A DNA stretch of 64,000 bases from Novosphingobium colocasiae (GTDB lineage Bacteria > Pseudomonadota > Alphaproteobacteria > Sphingomonadales > Sphingomonadaceae): positions 62,001 through 126,000 of the forward strand of contig NZ_BMZA01000008.1 of assembly GCF_014652555.1 (NCBI RefSeq). Reading direction: 5' to 3'. Below are positions 52,324 through 61,103 of the stretch, in pieces. The translations under genes and the position numbers were made by a program. The notes beneath the pieces were generated by a model that worked only from the letters and a program-made list of their open reading frames with translations, did no database searches and was not told where the DNA came from. Each line of letters starts with the position of its first letter. Within the stretch, counting starts at the first letter, position 1.

Positions 52324-52482
52324 CGCGTCTCTTCGCTCAGGCTTGCGATGTGAAGCACACCATTGTCAGATCGCGCAACCCATCCCGATCGAAAACGAAC
52401 CCCGCCTCCGACAAACGATCTTGTAGAACGAAAGTCTGCAATGTCGACGGCTCGTTTCCGGCAAATTGCCGGAGCTACGCCT

Positions 52483-53940
52483 TCAGGCGGGTGCGTATCC
52501 CAGGATGGCTTTGGTTTCGAGGAACTCCTCCATCCCCTCCACCCCGAACTCCCGGCCGTTGCCCGATTGCTTGTAGCCGCCGAACGGGGCCTGCGGGTCC
52601 CAGGCGGGGTAGTTGATCAGCACCTGGCCGCAGCGGATGCGGGCGGCGGCGGCGCGGGCGGCGTCGATGTCCGCCCCCTGGACGTGCGCGCCGAGGCCGT
52701 AGACCGTGTCATTGGCGATGGCGATGGCTTCATCGAGCGTGTCGTAAGGCAGGATGACGAGGACCGGGCCGAAGATCTCCTCCTGCGCGATGCCCATGGC
52801 GGTGTGCACGTCGGAGAATACGGTGGGGCGGGCAAAGAAGCCGGCGTCCAGCCCATCGGGATGGCCGGGGCCGCCACAGACCAGCCGCGCGCCTTCGGCC
52901 ATGCCCATCGCGATCATCGCCTGGACGCGGGCATATTGCGCAGCATTGGCGATCGGGCCGTGCGTCGTCGCCTCGTTCGTGGGATCGCCGATCGTGAAGC
53001 TTTCGACCATGCGCCGCGCCAGCGCTTCCACTTCGGCGAGCCGGGCGCGGGGGACGATCATCCGGGTCGGAGCGCTGCAGGACTGGCCGACGTTGCGCAT
53101 GCAGGCGGCGACGCCTGGCGACACCGCTTTGTCCAGATCGGCATCGGGGAGGATCAGGTTGGGCGATTTGCCGCCAAGTTCCAGAGCTACCCGCTTGACC
53201 GTATCGGCCGCCGCCTTCGACACCAGCACGCCGGCGCGGGTCGAACCGGTGAGCGAGACCATGTCCACTTCGGGATGGCGGGCTAGCGCTTCGCCGACCA
53301 CGGGCCCGGTGCCGGGCACGAGGTTGAACACCCCGGCCGGAACGCCGGCATCGGCGATCGCCTGGACGAACAGGGCAGCGCTGAACGGGGCCAGTTCGCT
53401 GGGCTTGAGCACCACGGTGCAGCCCGCCGCCAGCGCCGGGGCGACTTTGGCGGTGATCTGGTACAGCGGCCAGTTCCACGGGGTGATCAGCGCGCAGACC
53501 CCGATCGGTTCACGCGCGATGGCGGTGGGGCCGCGCCGGTGCAGGAACGGATAATCGGCGAGGTTTTCGATCGCCACCCGCACATGCGCCAGGGCGAACG
53601 GCAGATGGGCCGTGCGCGCAAAGGTGATCGCCGCGCCCATCTCCAGCGAGATCGCCTGCGCGAAGCTTTCCGCGCGCTCTTCCAGCAGCGCCAGCAGCCG
53701 TTCCAGCAGCCGACGGCGCTCCGCCGCGGGGGTGGCGGACCAGCCGGGAAAGGCCGCGCGTGCGGCGGTCACGGCAGCATGGACATCGGCTTCATCGCCC
53801 AGCGCCAGCGAGGCGACGACCACCTCGGTCGCCGGGTTCACCACATCGAAGCGCTGCGTGCCGAGCGGCGCGCGCCATGCGCCGTCGATGAACAGCCGGT
53901 CGAGCAGACCCTGAGCTTCCAGCGCGGCGGCGGCGGTCAC
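52483..53940 (-). CDS. Aldehyde dehydrogenase (NAD+)
   Basis: 485 aa. ALDH superfamily: ITPWNWPLYQITAKVAPAL, VLKPSELAPFSA (NAD-binding), LTGSTRAGVLVSKAAADTVK, general-base Glu in VALELGGKSP, catalytic Cys in NVGQSCSAPTRM, and EIFGPVLVILPYD. GTG at 53940 overlaps the oxidoreductase stop (GTGA), so both act together: oxidation of an amine to an aldehyde, then to an acid (inference). The aldehyde is not identified. Confidence 0.94.
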   Translation of the reverse strand: MTAAAALEAQGLLDRLFIDGAWRAPLGTQRFDVVNPATEVVVASLALGDEADVHAAVTAARAAFPGWSATPAAERRRLLERLLALLEERAESFAQAISLEMGAAITFARTAHLPFALAHVRVAIENLADYPFLHRRGPTAIAREPIGVCALITPWNWPLYQITAKVAPALAAGCTVVLKPSELAPFSAALFVQAIADAGVPAGVFNLVPGTGPVVGEALARHPEVDMVSLTGSTRAGVLVSKAAADTVKRVALELGGKSPNLILPDADLDKAVSPGVAACMRNVGQSCSAPTRMIVPRARLAEVEALARRMVESFTIGDPTNEATTHGPIANAAQYARVQAMIAMGMAEGARLVCGGPGHPDGLDAGFFARPTVFSDVHTAMGIAQEEIFGPVLVILPYDTLDEAIAIANDTVYGLGAHVQGADIDAARAAAARIRCGQVLINYPAWDPQAPFGGYKQSGNGREFGVEGMEEFLETKAILGYAPA

Positions 53941-55214
53941 GACAGCATGTCCTTCAGGCGGAAATAGCTGCCGACGATCGGCATGAACCACGGCTTGCCG
54001 AAGTATCCGGGTATCGCCGGCCAGGCCATGTCCTTCCACGGGTTGAGATCGACATTGCCGTCCATCACATCGGCCATGATCTGGCCCATCTGCGTCGCCA
54101 TCTGGTTGCCATGGCCGCTATAGCCCATGGCGTAGTATACCCCGTCGCGCTGGCCGGCACGCGGCAGGCGGTCGCGGGTCATATCCACCATCCCGCCCCA
54201 GCAGTAATCGATGCGCGCATCGGCTAGTTGCGGGAACACATCGATCATCGCCTTTTGCAGAACACGGCCGCTCTTGACGTCGGATGCCGGGTTGGACGCC
54301 GCGAAGCGGGCGCGGCCGCCGAACAGCAGGCGATTGTCGGGCAAGTGGCGGAAGTAGTTCACCACGTTCTTGGTATCGACCATCATGCGCTTGCGCGGCG
54401 TGATCGCGGCCACGACATCGGCAGGCAACTGTTCGGTGGCGATGATGAACGCACCGACCGGGATGATCCGGCGGCGCACCCAGCCCAGCGGGCCGACCTT
54501 GGAAATGCCGCTGCCCAGCAGCACCTGCCCGGCATCGATGCTGCCGCGCGGGGTGGTGATCGTGAAGCGGCCCGAAGGCTGGCGACGGATGCCGGTAACC
54601 GGAGTATTCTCGAACACGCGCGCGCCGCGCCGGGCAGCGGCCTCAGCCATGCCGCGCACGAACCGGCCGACGTGGAGACCGGCGCTCTTGCCGAAAACCA
54701 TGCCGCCGTAATAACGCTCGCTGCCGATCTCGCCGGCCAGATCCTCACGGCTGAGCAGCCAGGTATCGGGATCGGCATGCGCGGCGAGCGCTTCCTGCGC
54801 GCGGGCGATCTTGTCGAAATGTTCGGGACGCGCCGCGACCTTGAGCTTGCCGGTTCGCGCGAAGCTGCAGTCGATCGCTTCTTCGCGCACGATCCGCTCG
54901 ACCGTATCCACCCCGGCATCGAAGGCATGATACAGCGCGGTGGCGCGTTCGTGGCCGAACTTTTCGGCCATCATACGGTAATCCTGCGCAAAGCCGTTGT
55001 TGCACATGCCGGCGCTGCGCCCCGATGCCTGCGCGGCGATGACCTCGGCCTCGCACAGCACCACGTCGGCCCCCTTGCGGGCCAGCGCCAGCGCTGCCGA
55101 AGTCCCGGTCAGCCCGCCGCCGACGACTACAACGTCGGCGCGTTGCCCCGGCTCGAACGGGACGCCGCCGGAAAACGCGGGGCTGGTGTCGAGCCAGTAG
55201 GATGTCAGCTTCAC
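53937..55214 (-). CDS. FAD-dependent amine oxidoreductase (DAO family, PuuB-like)
   Basis: 425 aa. GTG at 55214 with GGAGAACGGTTC upstream. Rossmann motif VVVVGGGLTGTSAALALARKG, AAQASGRSAGMCNNGF (FAD-binding), and the C-terminal GMVDMTRDRLPR and YAMGYSGHGNQMA typical of gamma-glutamylputrescine oxidase-like DAO enzymes. Expected to oxidise a primary or secondary amine, releasing H2O2, to an aldehyde for the overlapping ALDH. Substrate not determined. An upstream ATG at 55280 lacks a ribosome site. Confidence 0.92.
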   Translation of the reverse strand: MKLTSYWLDTSPAFSGGVPFEPGQRADVVVVGGGLTGTSAALALARKGADVVLCEAEVIAAQASGRSAGMCNNGFAQDYRMMAEKFGHERATALYHAFDAGVDTVERIVREEAIDCSFARTGKLKVAARPEHFDKIARAQEALAAHADPDTWLLSREDLAGEIGSERYYGGMVFGKSAGLHVGRFVRGMAEAAARRGARVFENTPVTGIRRQPSGRFTITTPRGSIDAGQVLLGSGISKVGPLGWVRRRIIPVGAFIIATEQLPADVVAAITPRKRMMVDTKNVVNYFRHLPDNRLLFGGRARFAASNPASDVKSGRVLQKAMIDVFPQLADARIDYCWGGMVDMTRDRLPRAGQRDGVYYAMGYSGHGNQMATQMGQIMADVMDGNVDLNPWKDMAWPAIPGYFGKPWFMPIVGSYFRLKDMLS

Positions 55215-55427
55215 GAACCGTTCTCCACACGCAGTCGGATCAGACGGGGCACGGGATGCCGCACGCCGGGGACAGGACAATTTCTAGTCGGCGGGATCGG
55301 CCGGATGTACCGCAATCGGGCCACCAACCGCAGATCGTGCCAAACTGGACCGCTGCAACCTGGGCGCGTTTTGCGGGGCACAGGCCATGCCGGGCCGGAC
55401 CTTGCCGCAGATCGTGCCGCGCCGGGA

Positions 55428-56282
55428 TCAGCCCGCGCCGGACGGGTCGAGGGTGCCGGCAAAGGCAATGAGGACGAGGATCAGCAGAGCGCAGGCGGTT
55501 TCGAGCATCAGCGAGCGCATCAGTCGCGGTCGGGTCTGCACCGGCGCGATCTCCGCCGCAGGGACCAGCCGCCAGCGGTTGTGCGCGGCAAAGCCGAGCA
55601 TGGCACAGAACAGCCCGATCTTGGCCGCGATCAGCAAGGTCCAGGGGCCGCGCGCCGACCAGCCGGACACGCCGGTGATGAACAGCGCATTGGCGGTGCC
55701 GGTCACCACCAGCACGGCTACGACCACGGTGCCGGTGCGCGCAAAGCGCCCGAGCGAACCGATATCGAAGCGGCCGCGCAAGCCTGCCGCCAGGAACGCG
55801 AACAGTGCGCCCAGCCACAGCGCGGCGGCAAGGAGGTGGGATACATCGGCCATGCGATGCAGCGTGCCGGAAATGCCCTCCGCGGCCCCCGCATGCCCGC
55901 TCCAGGCAATGCTGGCGAGGGCGATCACGCCGGCCAGCGCCAGCACCGCCGGGCGCGGCAGCACCAACGCCGCCAGCGCGAAGGCGGCCAGAGCGCCGAG
56001 GCGGACCCATAACAATAAGCCCAGCGGCGTTGCATCAAGCACGGCCTGCACCGTCGCCCCGTCCAGCGCGCCGATCGGCAACGCCGCCATGGATGCGATA
56101 GCGGCGAGCGTCCACCACAGGCTGGTGAGCAGAGCGAGAACCGCCAGCGCCACCAGCCCGCCGCGCGCGCGGCCCGAAAAGGAACGACCGCCGTCGCACA
56201 GCCGATAGAGCGGCAGTCCGGCGGCGGTCATCAGCAGCAGGTAGAGCAGCGCACGCGCTGCGGCGAGGCTGCTCTCTGCCAC
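55428..56282 (-). CDS. copD: Copper resistance protein CopD
   Basis: 284 aa, about eight helices (LLYLLLMTAAGLPLYRL, GGLVALAVLALLTSLWW, LGALAAFALAALVLPRP, ADVSHLLAAALWLGALFAFL, VVVAVLVVTGTANALFI, IGLFCAMLGFAAHNRW, LMLETACALLILVLIA). His/Met residues in helices (HRMADVSHLL) fit copper transfer across the inner membrane. It works with CopC and is 7 bp after it on the same strand. Located beside cnrYXH-copAB, divergently. Confidence 0.9.
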   Translation of the reverse strand: MAESSLAAARALLYLLLMTAAGLPLYRLCDGGRSFSGRARGGLVALAVLALLTSLWWTLAAIASMAALPIGALDGATVQAVLDATPLGLLLWVRLGALAAFALAALVLPRPAVLALAGVIALASIAWSGHAGAAEGISGTLHRMADVSHLLAAALWLGALFAFLAAGLRGRFDIGSLGRFARTGTVVVAVLVVTGTANALFITGVSGWSARGPWTLLIAAKIGLFCAMLGFAAHNRWRLVPAAEIAPVQTRPRLMRSLMLETACALLILVLIAFAGTLDPSGAG

Positions 56283-56289
56283 GGTGCGC

Positions 56290-56667
56290 TTACTTTACCG
56301 AAAAGGCGTAGCTGCCCTCGATCCGGTGCTGGTCGGCGGCGACCGCGTGCCAGTTCAGCTTGTAGCTGCCCGAAGGCAGCGCGCGCGGCAGGGTAACCTT
56401 GAGCGTCTTGCCTTCGGTCTTGGTCGTAAAGCCCTTGATCGGCATCGGCGCGTGATCGGACATGCCGGGCATCCCGGTCATGGTCAGTTCGATCCCGCTG
56501 AGCGGGCCGACCAGCGTTTCGCTGAAGTTCAGCGTCAGCACGGTCGGCTTGGCAACGGTCGCGTCGGCCGCCGGAGTGGCGGAGACGAGCTTGGGGTGGG
56601 CCATGGCGATACCCGGCAGCGTGGCGAGGGCAGACAGGGCAAGCGCGGCGAGAACGGTCTTCTTCAT
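56290..56667 (-). CDS. copC: Periplasmic copper-binding protein CopC
   Basis: 125 aa. Start ATG at 56667, preceded by AGGAGC. Signal peptide ends ALPGIAMA|HPKL in consensus form, so mature His1 is a Cu(II) ligand. ADQHRIEG provides the D-x-H Cu(II) pair. Cu(I) site: MTGMPGMSDHAPM (Met and His). Both sites of classical CopC are retained. Works with CopD for copper handling. Confidence 0.93.
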   Translation of the reverse strand: MKKTVLAALALSALATLPGIAMAHPKLVSATPAADATVAKPTVLTLNFSETLVGPLSGIELTMTGMPGMSDHAPMPIKGFTTKTEGKTLKVTLPRALPSGSYKLNWHAVAADQHRIEGSYAFSVK

Positions 56668-56858
56668 GGGGGGGCTCCTGATGTGCGATCCGAAGGGCCG
56701 CTTTTCACGGACCATTACGCTGCCCCCGCGCCCATCCCTCGCCGCCGGTGAAAAAAATCGTTAGGGGTTCGGGCAGGCTAAGGGATCGGCTGTTTGCCTG
56801 CGTAACACCGGCATAAGGGCAAGGGCCCGCAAGCCCGGCCGATAACGGAGAACAGTGG

Positions 56859-57137
56859 ATGGCACATAACAGCGACATGCTGGACGATGCGCTGGCAAGC
56901 CTGCGCACGCTGGCCGCGCCTGCCCAACTGGCGGCGATCGATGACGGCGTGATCGGGGGCCTGCGCACCCACCTGCACGAACGGGCGACCGCGCGACGCA
57001 GCCTCTCGCTCGCCTGCGCGGTGGCGGTGGTGGTCGGGCTTGGCGGCGGCGCGGCGTTTCCCTCGCACGCCGCCCGCGCCGATGCGACGCTGCTGGCGAT
57101 GCCCGCCAGCGCCCCGTCGCGCCTGCTGGGCGAATGA
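56859..57137 (+). CDS. cnrY: CnrY-like membrane anti-sigma factor
   Basis: 92 aa. About 46 cytoplasmic residues (sigma-binding helix, LDDALASLRTLA) precede one helix (RSLSLACAVAVVVGLGG, about 47-64) and a short periplasmic end with hydrophobic SRLLGE. Size and layout match CnrY of Cupriavidus metallidurans, which sequesters CnrH. GGAG lies before the ATG. It overlaps cnrX by 4 bases (ATGA). The name rests on gene order and layout, as CnrY sequences are poorly conserved. Confidence 0.75.
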   Translation: MAHNSDMLDDALASLRTLAAPAQLAAIDDGVIGGLRTHLHERATARRSLSLACAVAVVVGLGGGAAFPSHAARADATLLAMPASAPSRLLGE

Positions 57138-57601
57138 TGCGCGGCGCGGCGCGCTATGTGCTGGTCGCGCTGATCGCCTTTGCGGTGGCGCTGCTGGCCG
57201 CCAAGGCATCGCAGGGCCTGTTCGCGCCGCCGACCGGAACCGGCCGGCTCCACGCATTGATGCACGAACAGCTCAAGCTCGACCCGACGCAGGATCGTCG
57301 CATCGACCTGCTGGAAGCCGGTTACGCCGGCCGGCGCAAGGCGCTGGAAGCGGATCTGGACGCTGCCAATGTCGAACTGGCCCAGGCTATCGCCCGCGAA
57401 CATTCCTATGGTCCGGCCGTAGAGAAAGCGGTCGATCGATCGCACCACGCAATGGGTGAACTGCAGAAGGCAACGCTCAGCCACGTCTTCGCCATGCGCG
57501 CGGTGCTGCGGCCTGATCAGGCAGCGCGGTTCGACATCGAGGTGGCCAAGGTCCTGACCCCGCAGCCGGAAAGCAACCCGGGCCGGGACGCGGCTGAATA
57601 G
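57134..57601 (+). CDS. cnrX: CnrX-like periplasmic metal sensor
   Basis: 155 aa. One N-terminal anchor helix (YVLVALIAFAVALLAA, 8-23), then a four-helix-hooked periplasmic domain. Ligand positions match the CnrX nickel site with a constant offset of two: H40 and H44 (HALMH), E61 (DLLEAG), H117 and M121 (HVFAM), compared with H42, H46, E63, H119, M123 in CnrX. All five are present, so the metal site is intact. It would pull CnrY off the sigma on metal binding. Cargo here is likely copper or Ni/Co; context favours copper. Confidence 0.85.
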   Translation: MMRGAARYVLVALIAFAVALLAAKASQGLFAPPTGTGRLHALMHEQLKLDPTQDRRIDLLEAGYAGRRKALEADLDAANVELAQAIAREHSYGPAVEKAVDRSHHAMGELQKATLSHVFAMRAVLRPDQAARFDIEVAKVLTPQPESNPGRDAAE

Positions 57602-57603
57602 AG

Positions 57604-58161
57604 GTGCCAGGGGCGGACGGTCCTGACGCCGATGCCGTCGCCGCAGCGCTGGCCGGGCGCGACAGCGGCTACCGCGCGCTGCTCGATCGCCACCGCGCCA
57701 GCGTGTTCCGCTATGTTCGCGGCTATACCGGCGATGAAAGCGAGGCGCTGGACCTGACGCAGGATTGCTTCATCGCCGCCTTCGCGGCGCTGCGCCGTTA
57801 TGACCCGACGCGCCCGTTCCGGCCCTGGCTGATGCGGATCGCGGTCAACAAGTGCCATGACTGGTCGCGCCGCCGCGCGGTGCGCCGGATGTTCGCCTGG
57901 GCCCAGCCGCTGGATGCCGCGCTCGACATTGCCGACAGCGCGGCCGATCCTGAAGCAGCGCTGGCATCGGCCCGCGAAATCAGCCGCATCCAGGCGGCCA
58001 TCGCGGCGCTGCCGGTCACCTTGCGCGAACCGCTGCTGCTCTGCACGATCGAGGGGATGGCGCAGGACGAGGCAGCGGCGGTGCTCGGGATCAGCCGCAA
58101 GGCGGTGGAAACGCGCATTTACCGGGCACGGGAGAAATTGTCCCAAGTGCTTGAGGGATAG
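57604..58161 (+). CDS. cnrH: CnrH-like ECF sigma factor
   Basis: 185 aa. GTG start at 57604 directly after the cnrX stop. Region 2: DLTQDCFIAAFAALRRYDPTR and PWLMRIAVNKCHDWSRRR. Region 4: ALPVTLREPLLLCTIEGMAQDEAAAVLGISRKAVETRIYRARE. It has the size of CnrH. Third of the Y-X-H trio and only 26 bp before copA, so it probably drives its own operon. Confidence 0.85.
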   Translation: MPGADGPDADAVAAALAGRDSGYRALLDRHRASVFRYVRGYTGDESEALDLTQDCFIAAFAALRRYDPTRPFRPWLMRIAVNKCHDWSRRRAVRRMFAWAQPLDAALDIADSAADPEAALASAREISRIQAAIAALPVTLREPLLLCTIEGMAQDEAAAVLGISRKAVETRIYRAREKLSQVLEG

Positions 58162-58187
58162 CGCTGCCGCTCGCGTAAACGAGGGCG

Positions 58188-59936
58188 ATGCTGACCAAAT
58201 CTCCCTTCGATCGTCGCCGCTTCCTCGCTCATGGGACGGTCCTTGCCGCCGGCCTCGGGACAGCCGGCCTGTTCCCCGCCTGGGCGCGCTCCGGATCGGC
58301 CGGGCTGCGCACGCCCGATGTGCTTTCGGGCGATACGATTGCCCTGACGATCGCGGAAAACCATTTCGCCACCGGCGGCCGCTCGGCCCATGCGGTCATG
58401 GTCAACGACACCCTGCCCGCACCGCTGATCCGGCTGCGCGAAGGGCAGACGGTCAGGATCGCGGTGACCAACCGGCTGGCCGAGCAGACCTCGATCCACT
58501 GGCACGGGCTGCTGGTTCCGTTTCAGATGGACGGCGTGCCCGGCGTCAGCTTCCCCGGCATCGATCCGGGCCAGACCTTCACGTATGAATTCCCGGTCAT
58601 CCAGGCCGGCACTTACTGGTATCACAGCCATTCCGGCATGCAGGAAGCGGTGGGCCTGTTCGGCCCACTGGTGATCGACCCCCGCGACGGTCCGGCGGAT
58701 GCCTGCGAGCGCGAGCATATCCTCGTGCTGTCGGACTGGAGCCCGATGCATCCGCACGAACAGCTCCGGCGGCTCAAGCTGATGGGCGGCTATTTCAACC
58801 GTCAGAAACAGACGCTGGCCGGATTGCTGGCGGGGAAGGACCAGCCGCTCAAGGACCGGCTCGAATGGGCCAAAATGCGGATGGACCCGACCGATATCTC
58901 CGATATCACCGGGGTAACATACAGCTACCTCGTCAACGGCCACGGCACGGCGGAGAACTGGACCGGCCTGTTCGCGCCGGGCGAGCGGGTGAAGCTGCGC
59001 GTCATCAATGCCTCGGCGATGACCAACTTCAACTTCCGCATCCCCGGCCTGCCGCTCACCGTGGTGGCGGCGGACGGCTTGCCGGTGCAGCCGGTGGAAA
59101 CCGACGAAGTCCAGATCGCCATCGCCGAGACGTATGATTTCATCGTTACCCCCGGTGCCGAGCCGGCCTATGGCGTGATCGCCGAGGCGATCGACCGGTC
59201 AGGCCAGGTCCGCGCCACGCTCGCCCGTTCCGAAGGGTTGGTTGCCCCGGTGCCCACAATCCGCAAGCGGCCGCTGCTGACCATGCGCGACATGGGCATG
59301 GACATGGCCGGGATGGACATGGGCACGAACGGCGAGATCGACCTCAGCAAACCTGCCAACGACAGCATGTCCGGCCATTCGATGTCGATGCGCGATCCCT
59401 CGGTCGCCCCGCAAGTTCCGCTGGGCCCGGGCGTCGCCACGCTTTCGCCGATGCCGGTCGATCGGCTGGCTGACCGGCCGACCGGGCTGGAGGACGTGGA
59501 CCACCGGGTGCTGACTTATGCGGACCTGCGTTCGCGCGAAGCCAATCCCGATCCCCGCGTCCCCACCCGCCAGATCGATGTCCACCTGACCGCCAACATG
59601 GAGCGCTACATGTGGTCGCTCGACGGCGTAGCGCTGAGCGAGGGGGCCCAGCCGATCCCGTTCCGGCTGGGCGAGCGGGTGCGGGTCAACCTCATCAACG
59701 ATACCATGATGCCGCACCCGATCCACCTCCACGGCCATTTCTTCGAACTGGTGACCGGCGAGCCCGGCCACCGGCCGCGCAAGCACACCGTCAATGTGCT
59801 GCCGGGCGGCAAGGCTTCGTTCGATCTCACCGCCGACGGCGAGGGCGACTGGGCGTTCCACTGCCACATGCTGCACCACATGCACTCCGGGATGATGCGC
59901 ATCGTCACCGTCCGCCGCGAAGGGGGTGCAGCGTGA
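58188..59936 (+). CDS. copA: Copper-resistance multicopper oxidase CopA
   Basis: 582 aa. Tat leader FDRRRFLAHGTVLAAGLGTAG (twin-Arg), so exported folded. Three cupredoxin domains. Copper ligands: SIHWHGLLVPFQMDG (T2/T3), YWYHSHSGMQ (T3), MHPHEQ-like loop, HPIHLHGHFFEL and WAFHCHMLHHMHSGMM (T1/T3). A Met-rich loop DMGMDMAGMDMG near residue 370 fits Cu(I) binding. It oxidises Cu(I) in the periplasm. Overlaps copB (TGATG). Confidence 0.95.
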   Translation: MLTKSPFDRRRFLAHGTVLAAGLGTAGLFPAWARSGSAGLRTPDVLSGDTIALTIAENHFATGGRSAHAVMVNDTLPAPLIRLREGQTVRIAVTNRLAEQTSIHWHGLLVPFQMDGVPGVSFPGIDPGQTFTYEFPVIQAGTYWYHSHSGMQEAVGLFGPLVIDPRDGPADACEREHILVLSDWSPMHPHEQLRRLKLMGGYFNRQKQTLAGLLAGKDQPLKDRLEWAKMRMDPTDISDITGVTYSYLVNGHGTAENWTGLFAPGERVKLRVINASAMTNFNFRIPGLPLTVVAADGLPVQPVETDEVQIAIAETYDFIVTPGAEPAYGVIAEAIDRSGQVRATLARSEGLVAPVPTIRKRPLLTMRDMGMDMAGMDMGTNGEIDLSKPANDSMSGHSMSMRDPSVAPQVPLGPGVATLSPMPVDRLADRPTGLEDVDHRVLTYADLRSREANPDPRVPTRQIDVHLTANMERYMWSLDGVALSEGAQPIPFRLGERVRVNLINDTMMPHPIHLHGHFFELVTGEPGHRPRKHTVNVLPGGKASFDLTADGEGDWAFHCHMLHHMHSGMMRIVTVRREGGAA

Positions 59937-60949
59937 TGCGCCGCCCGTTCGCCGCCGCCCTGATCGCCGCGCCTGCCCTGCTGATCGCAACGCCAGCCCT
60001 GGCACAGGACGCGACCGATCCGCATGCCGGAATGGATCATGGCTCGATGAATATGTCCGGAATGGACCATTCCGGGACGGATCACGCGGGCATGGACATG
60101 TCCGGGCCCGAGCCGGACGCCGCAGACGAGGGTGCCGAGAGCACTGCGGTCGCCGAACCTGCCGCCCACGCCGGGCATAACGCAGCATCGCCCCCCTCGG
60201 CCGCCGACACGCCCGGCAACGCCCCGCCGCCACCGGTGCCGGCCGACATGGCGGCAGAGGCATTCTATCCGCGCGCGGTCATGCAACGGTCGTTGAACGC
60301 AACGCTGGCGGAGATGCGCTTCCGGGGCAGCGCGGTGCAGGTGGATCAGCTCGAATATCGCGCCAACAACGGCAAGGACGGCTACGGCTTCGAAGGCATG
60401 GCGTGGTACGGCGGCGACATCGATCGCGCGGTGCTGGGCTTTCGCGGCGAAGGCGCTTTCGGCGAAACGCCCGAGACGTTGGAGCTCTCCGGAACCTGGC
60501 GGCACGCGCTCGATCCCTGGTACAACCTCCAGTTGGGCTTGCGGCAGGACCTGGGCACCGGACCAGACCGGACCTATGCGCTGATCGGGATAGAAGGACT
60601 GGCACCTTACTGGCTCGAAGTCGATGGCCAGTTGCTGCTTTCGAACAAGGGCGATGTCCGGGCGCGGGCCGGGGTTGCCACCAACCTGCGGATCACCAAT
60701 CGCCTGATCCTCGAACCGGAAGCCGAGATCGACCTGGCATTCCAGGACATCCCCGAAATTGCCATCGCCAGCGGTCTGGAGAAGATCGAGCTATCAGCGC
60801 GCCTGCGCTACGAATTCAGCGGCATGTTCGCGCCCTATGTCGGCGTGTTCTGGGAACGCAAGCTGGGCGACACGGCGCGGCTGGCACGCGCGCAGGGTGA
60901 AGGTGCCGGCACCGTTTCCGCTGCGGCCGGGGTGCGCTTCGCCTTCTGA
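59936..60949 (+). CDS. copB: Copper resistance outer-membrane protein CopB
   Basis: 337 aa. Signal peptide (ALIAAPALLIATPALA|Q). A Met/His-rich N-terminal segment (HAGMDHGSMNMSGMDHSGTD) binds copper and is followed by a Pro/Ala-rich linker. The CopB beta-barrel (about residues 115-337) has QLEYRANNGKDGYGFEGMAW, NLQLGLRQDLG, RARAGVATNLRITNRLILEPE, and the closing GTVSAAAGVRFAF. Exact role, copper efflux or sequestration, is debated. Confidence 0.94.
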   Translation: MRRPFAAALIAAPALLIATPALAQDATDPHAGMDHGSMNMSGMDHSGTDHAGMDMSGPEPDAADEGAESTAVAEPAAHAGHNAASPPSAADTPGNAPPPPVPADMAAEAFYPRAVMQRSLNATLAEMRFRGSAVQVDQLEYRANNGKDGYGFEGMAWYGGDIDRAVLGFRGEGAFGETPETLELSGTWRHALDPWYNLQLGLRQDLGTGPDRTYALIGIEGLAPYWLEVDGQLLLSNKGDVRARAGVATNLRITNRLILEPEAEIDLAFQDIPEIAIASGLEKIELSARLRYEFSGMFAPYVGVFWERKLGDTARLARAQGEGAGTVSAAAGVRFAF

Positions 60950-61103
60950 TGGCCTGGCGGGAAGGCCCTACAGAGCGCTCCTGAACCCCGCATAGCGGCG
61001 GAAAACCGGATATGCCGTGCCCCGGCCGGGCGACAGCATCACGGACCCGCCGTGCCCGTGAGTAGGGCAGCACATTCTGCCGCAGGCTGGCCAATCTGGC
61101 ACC

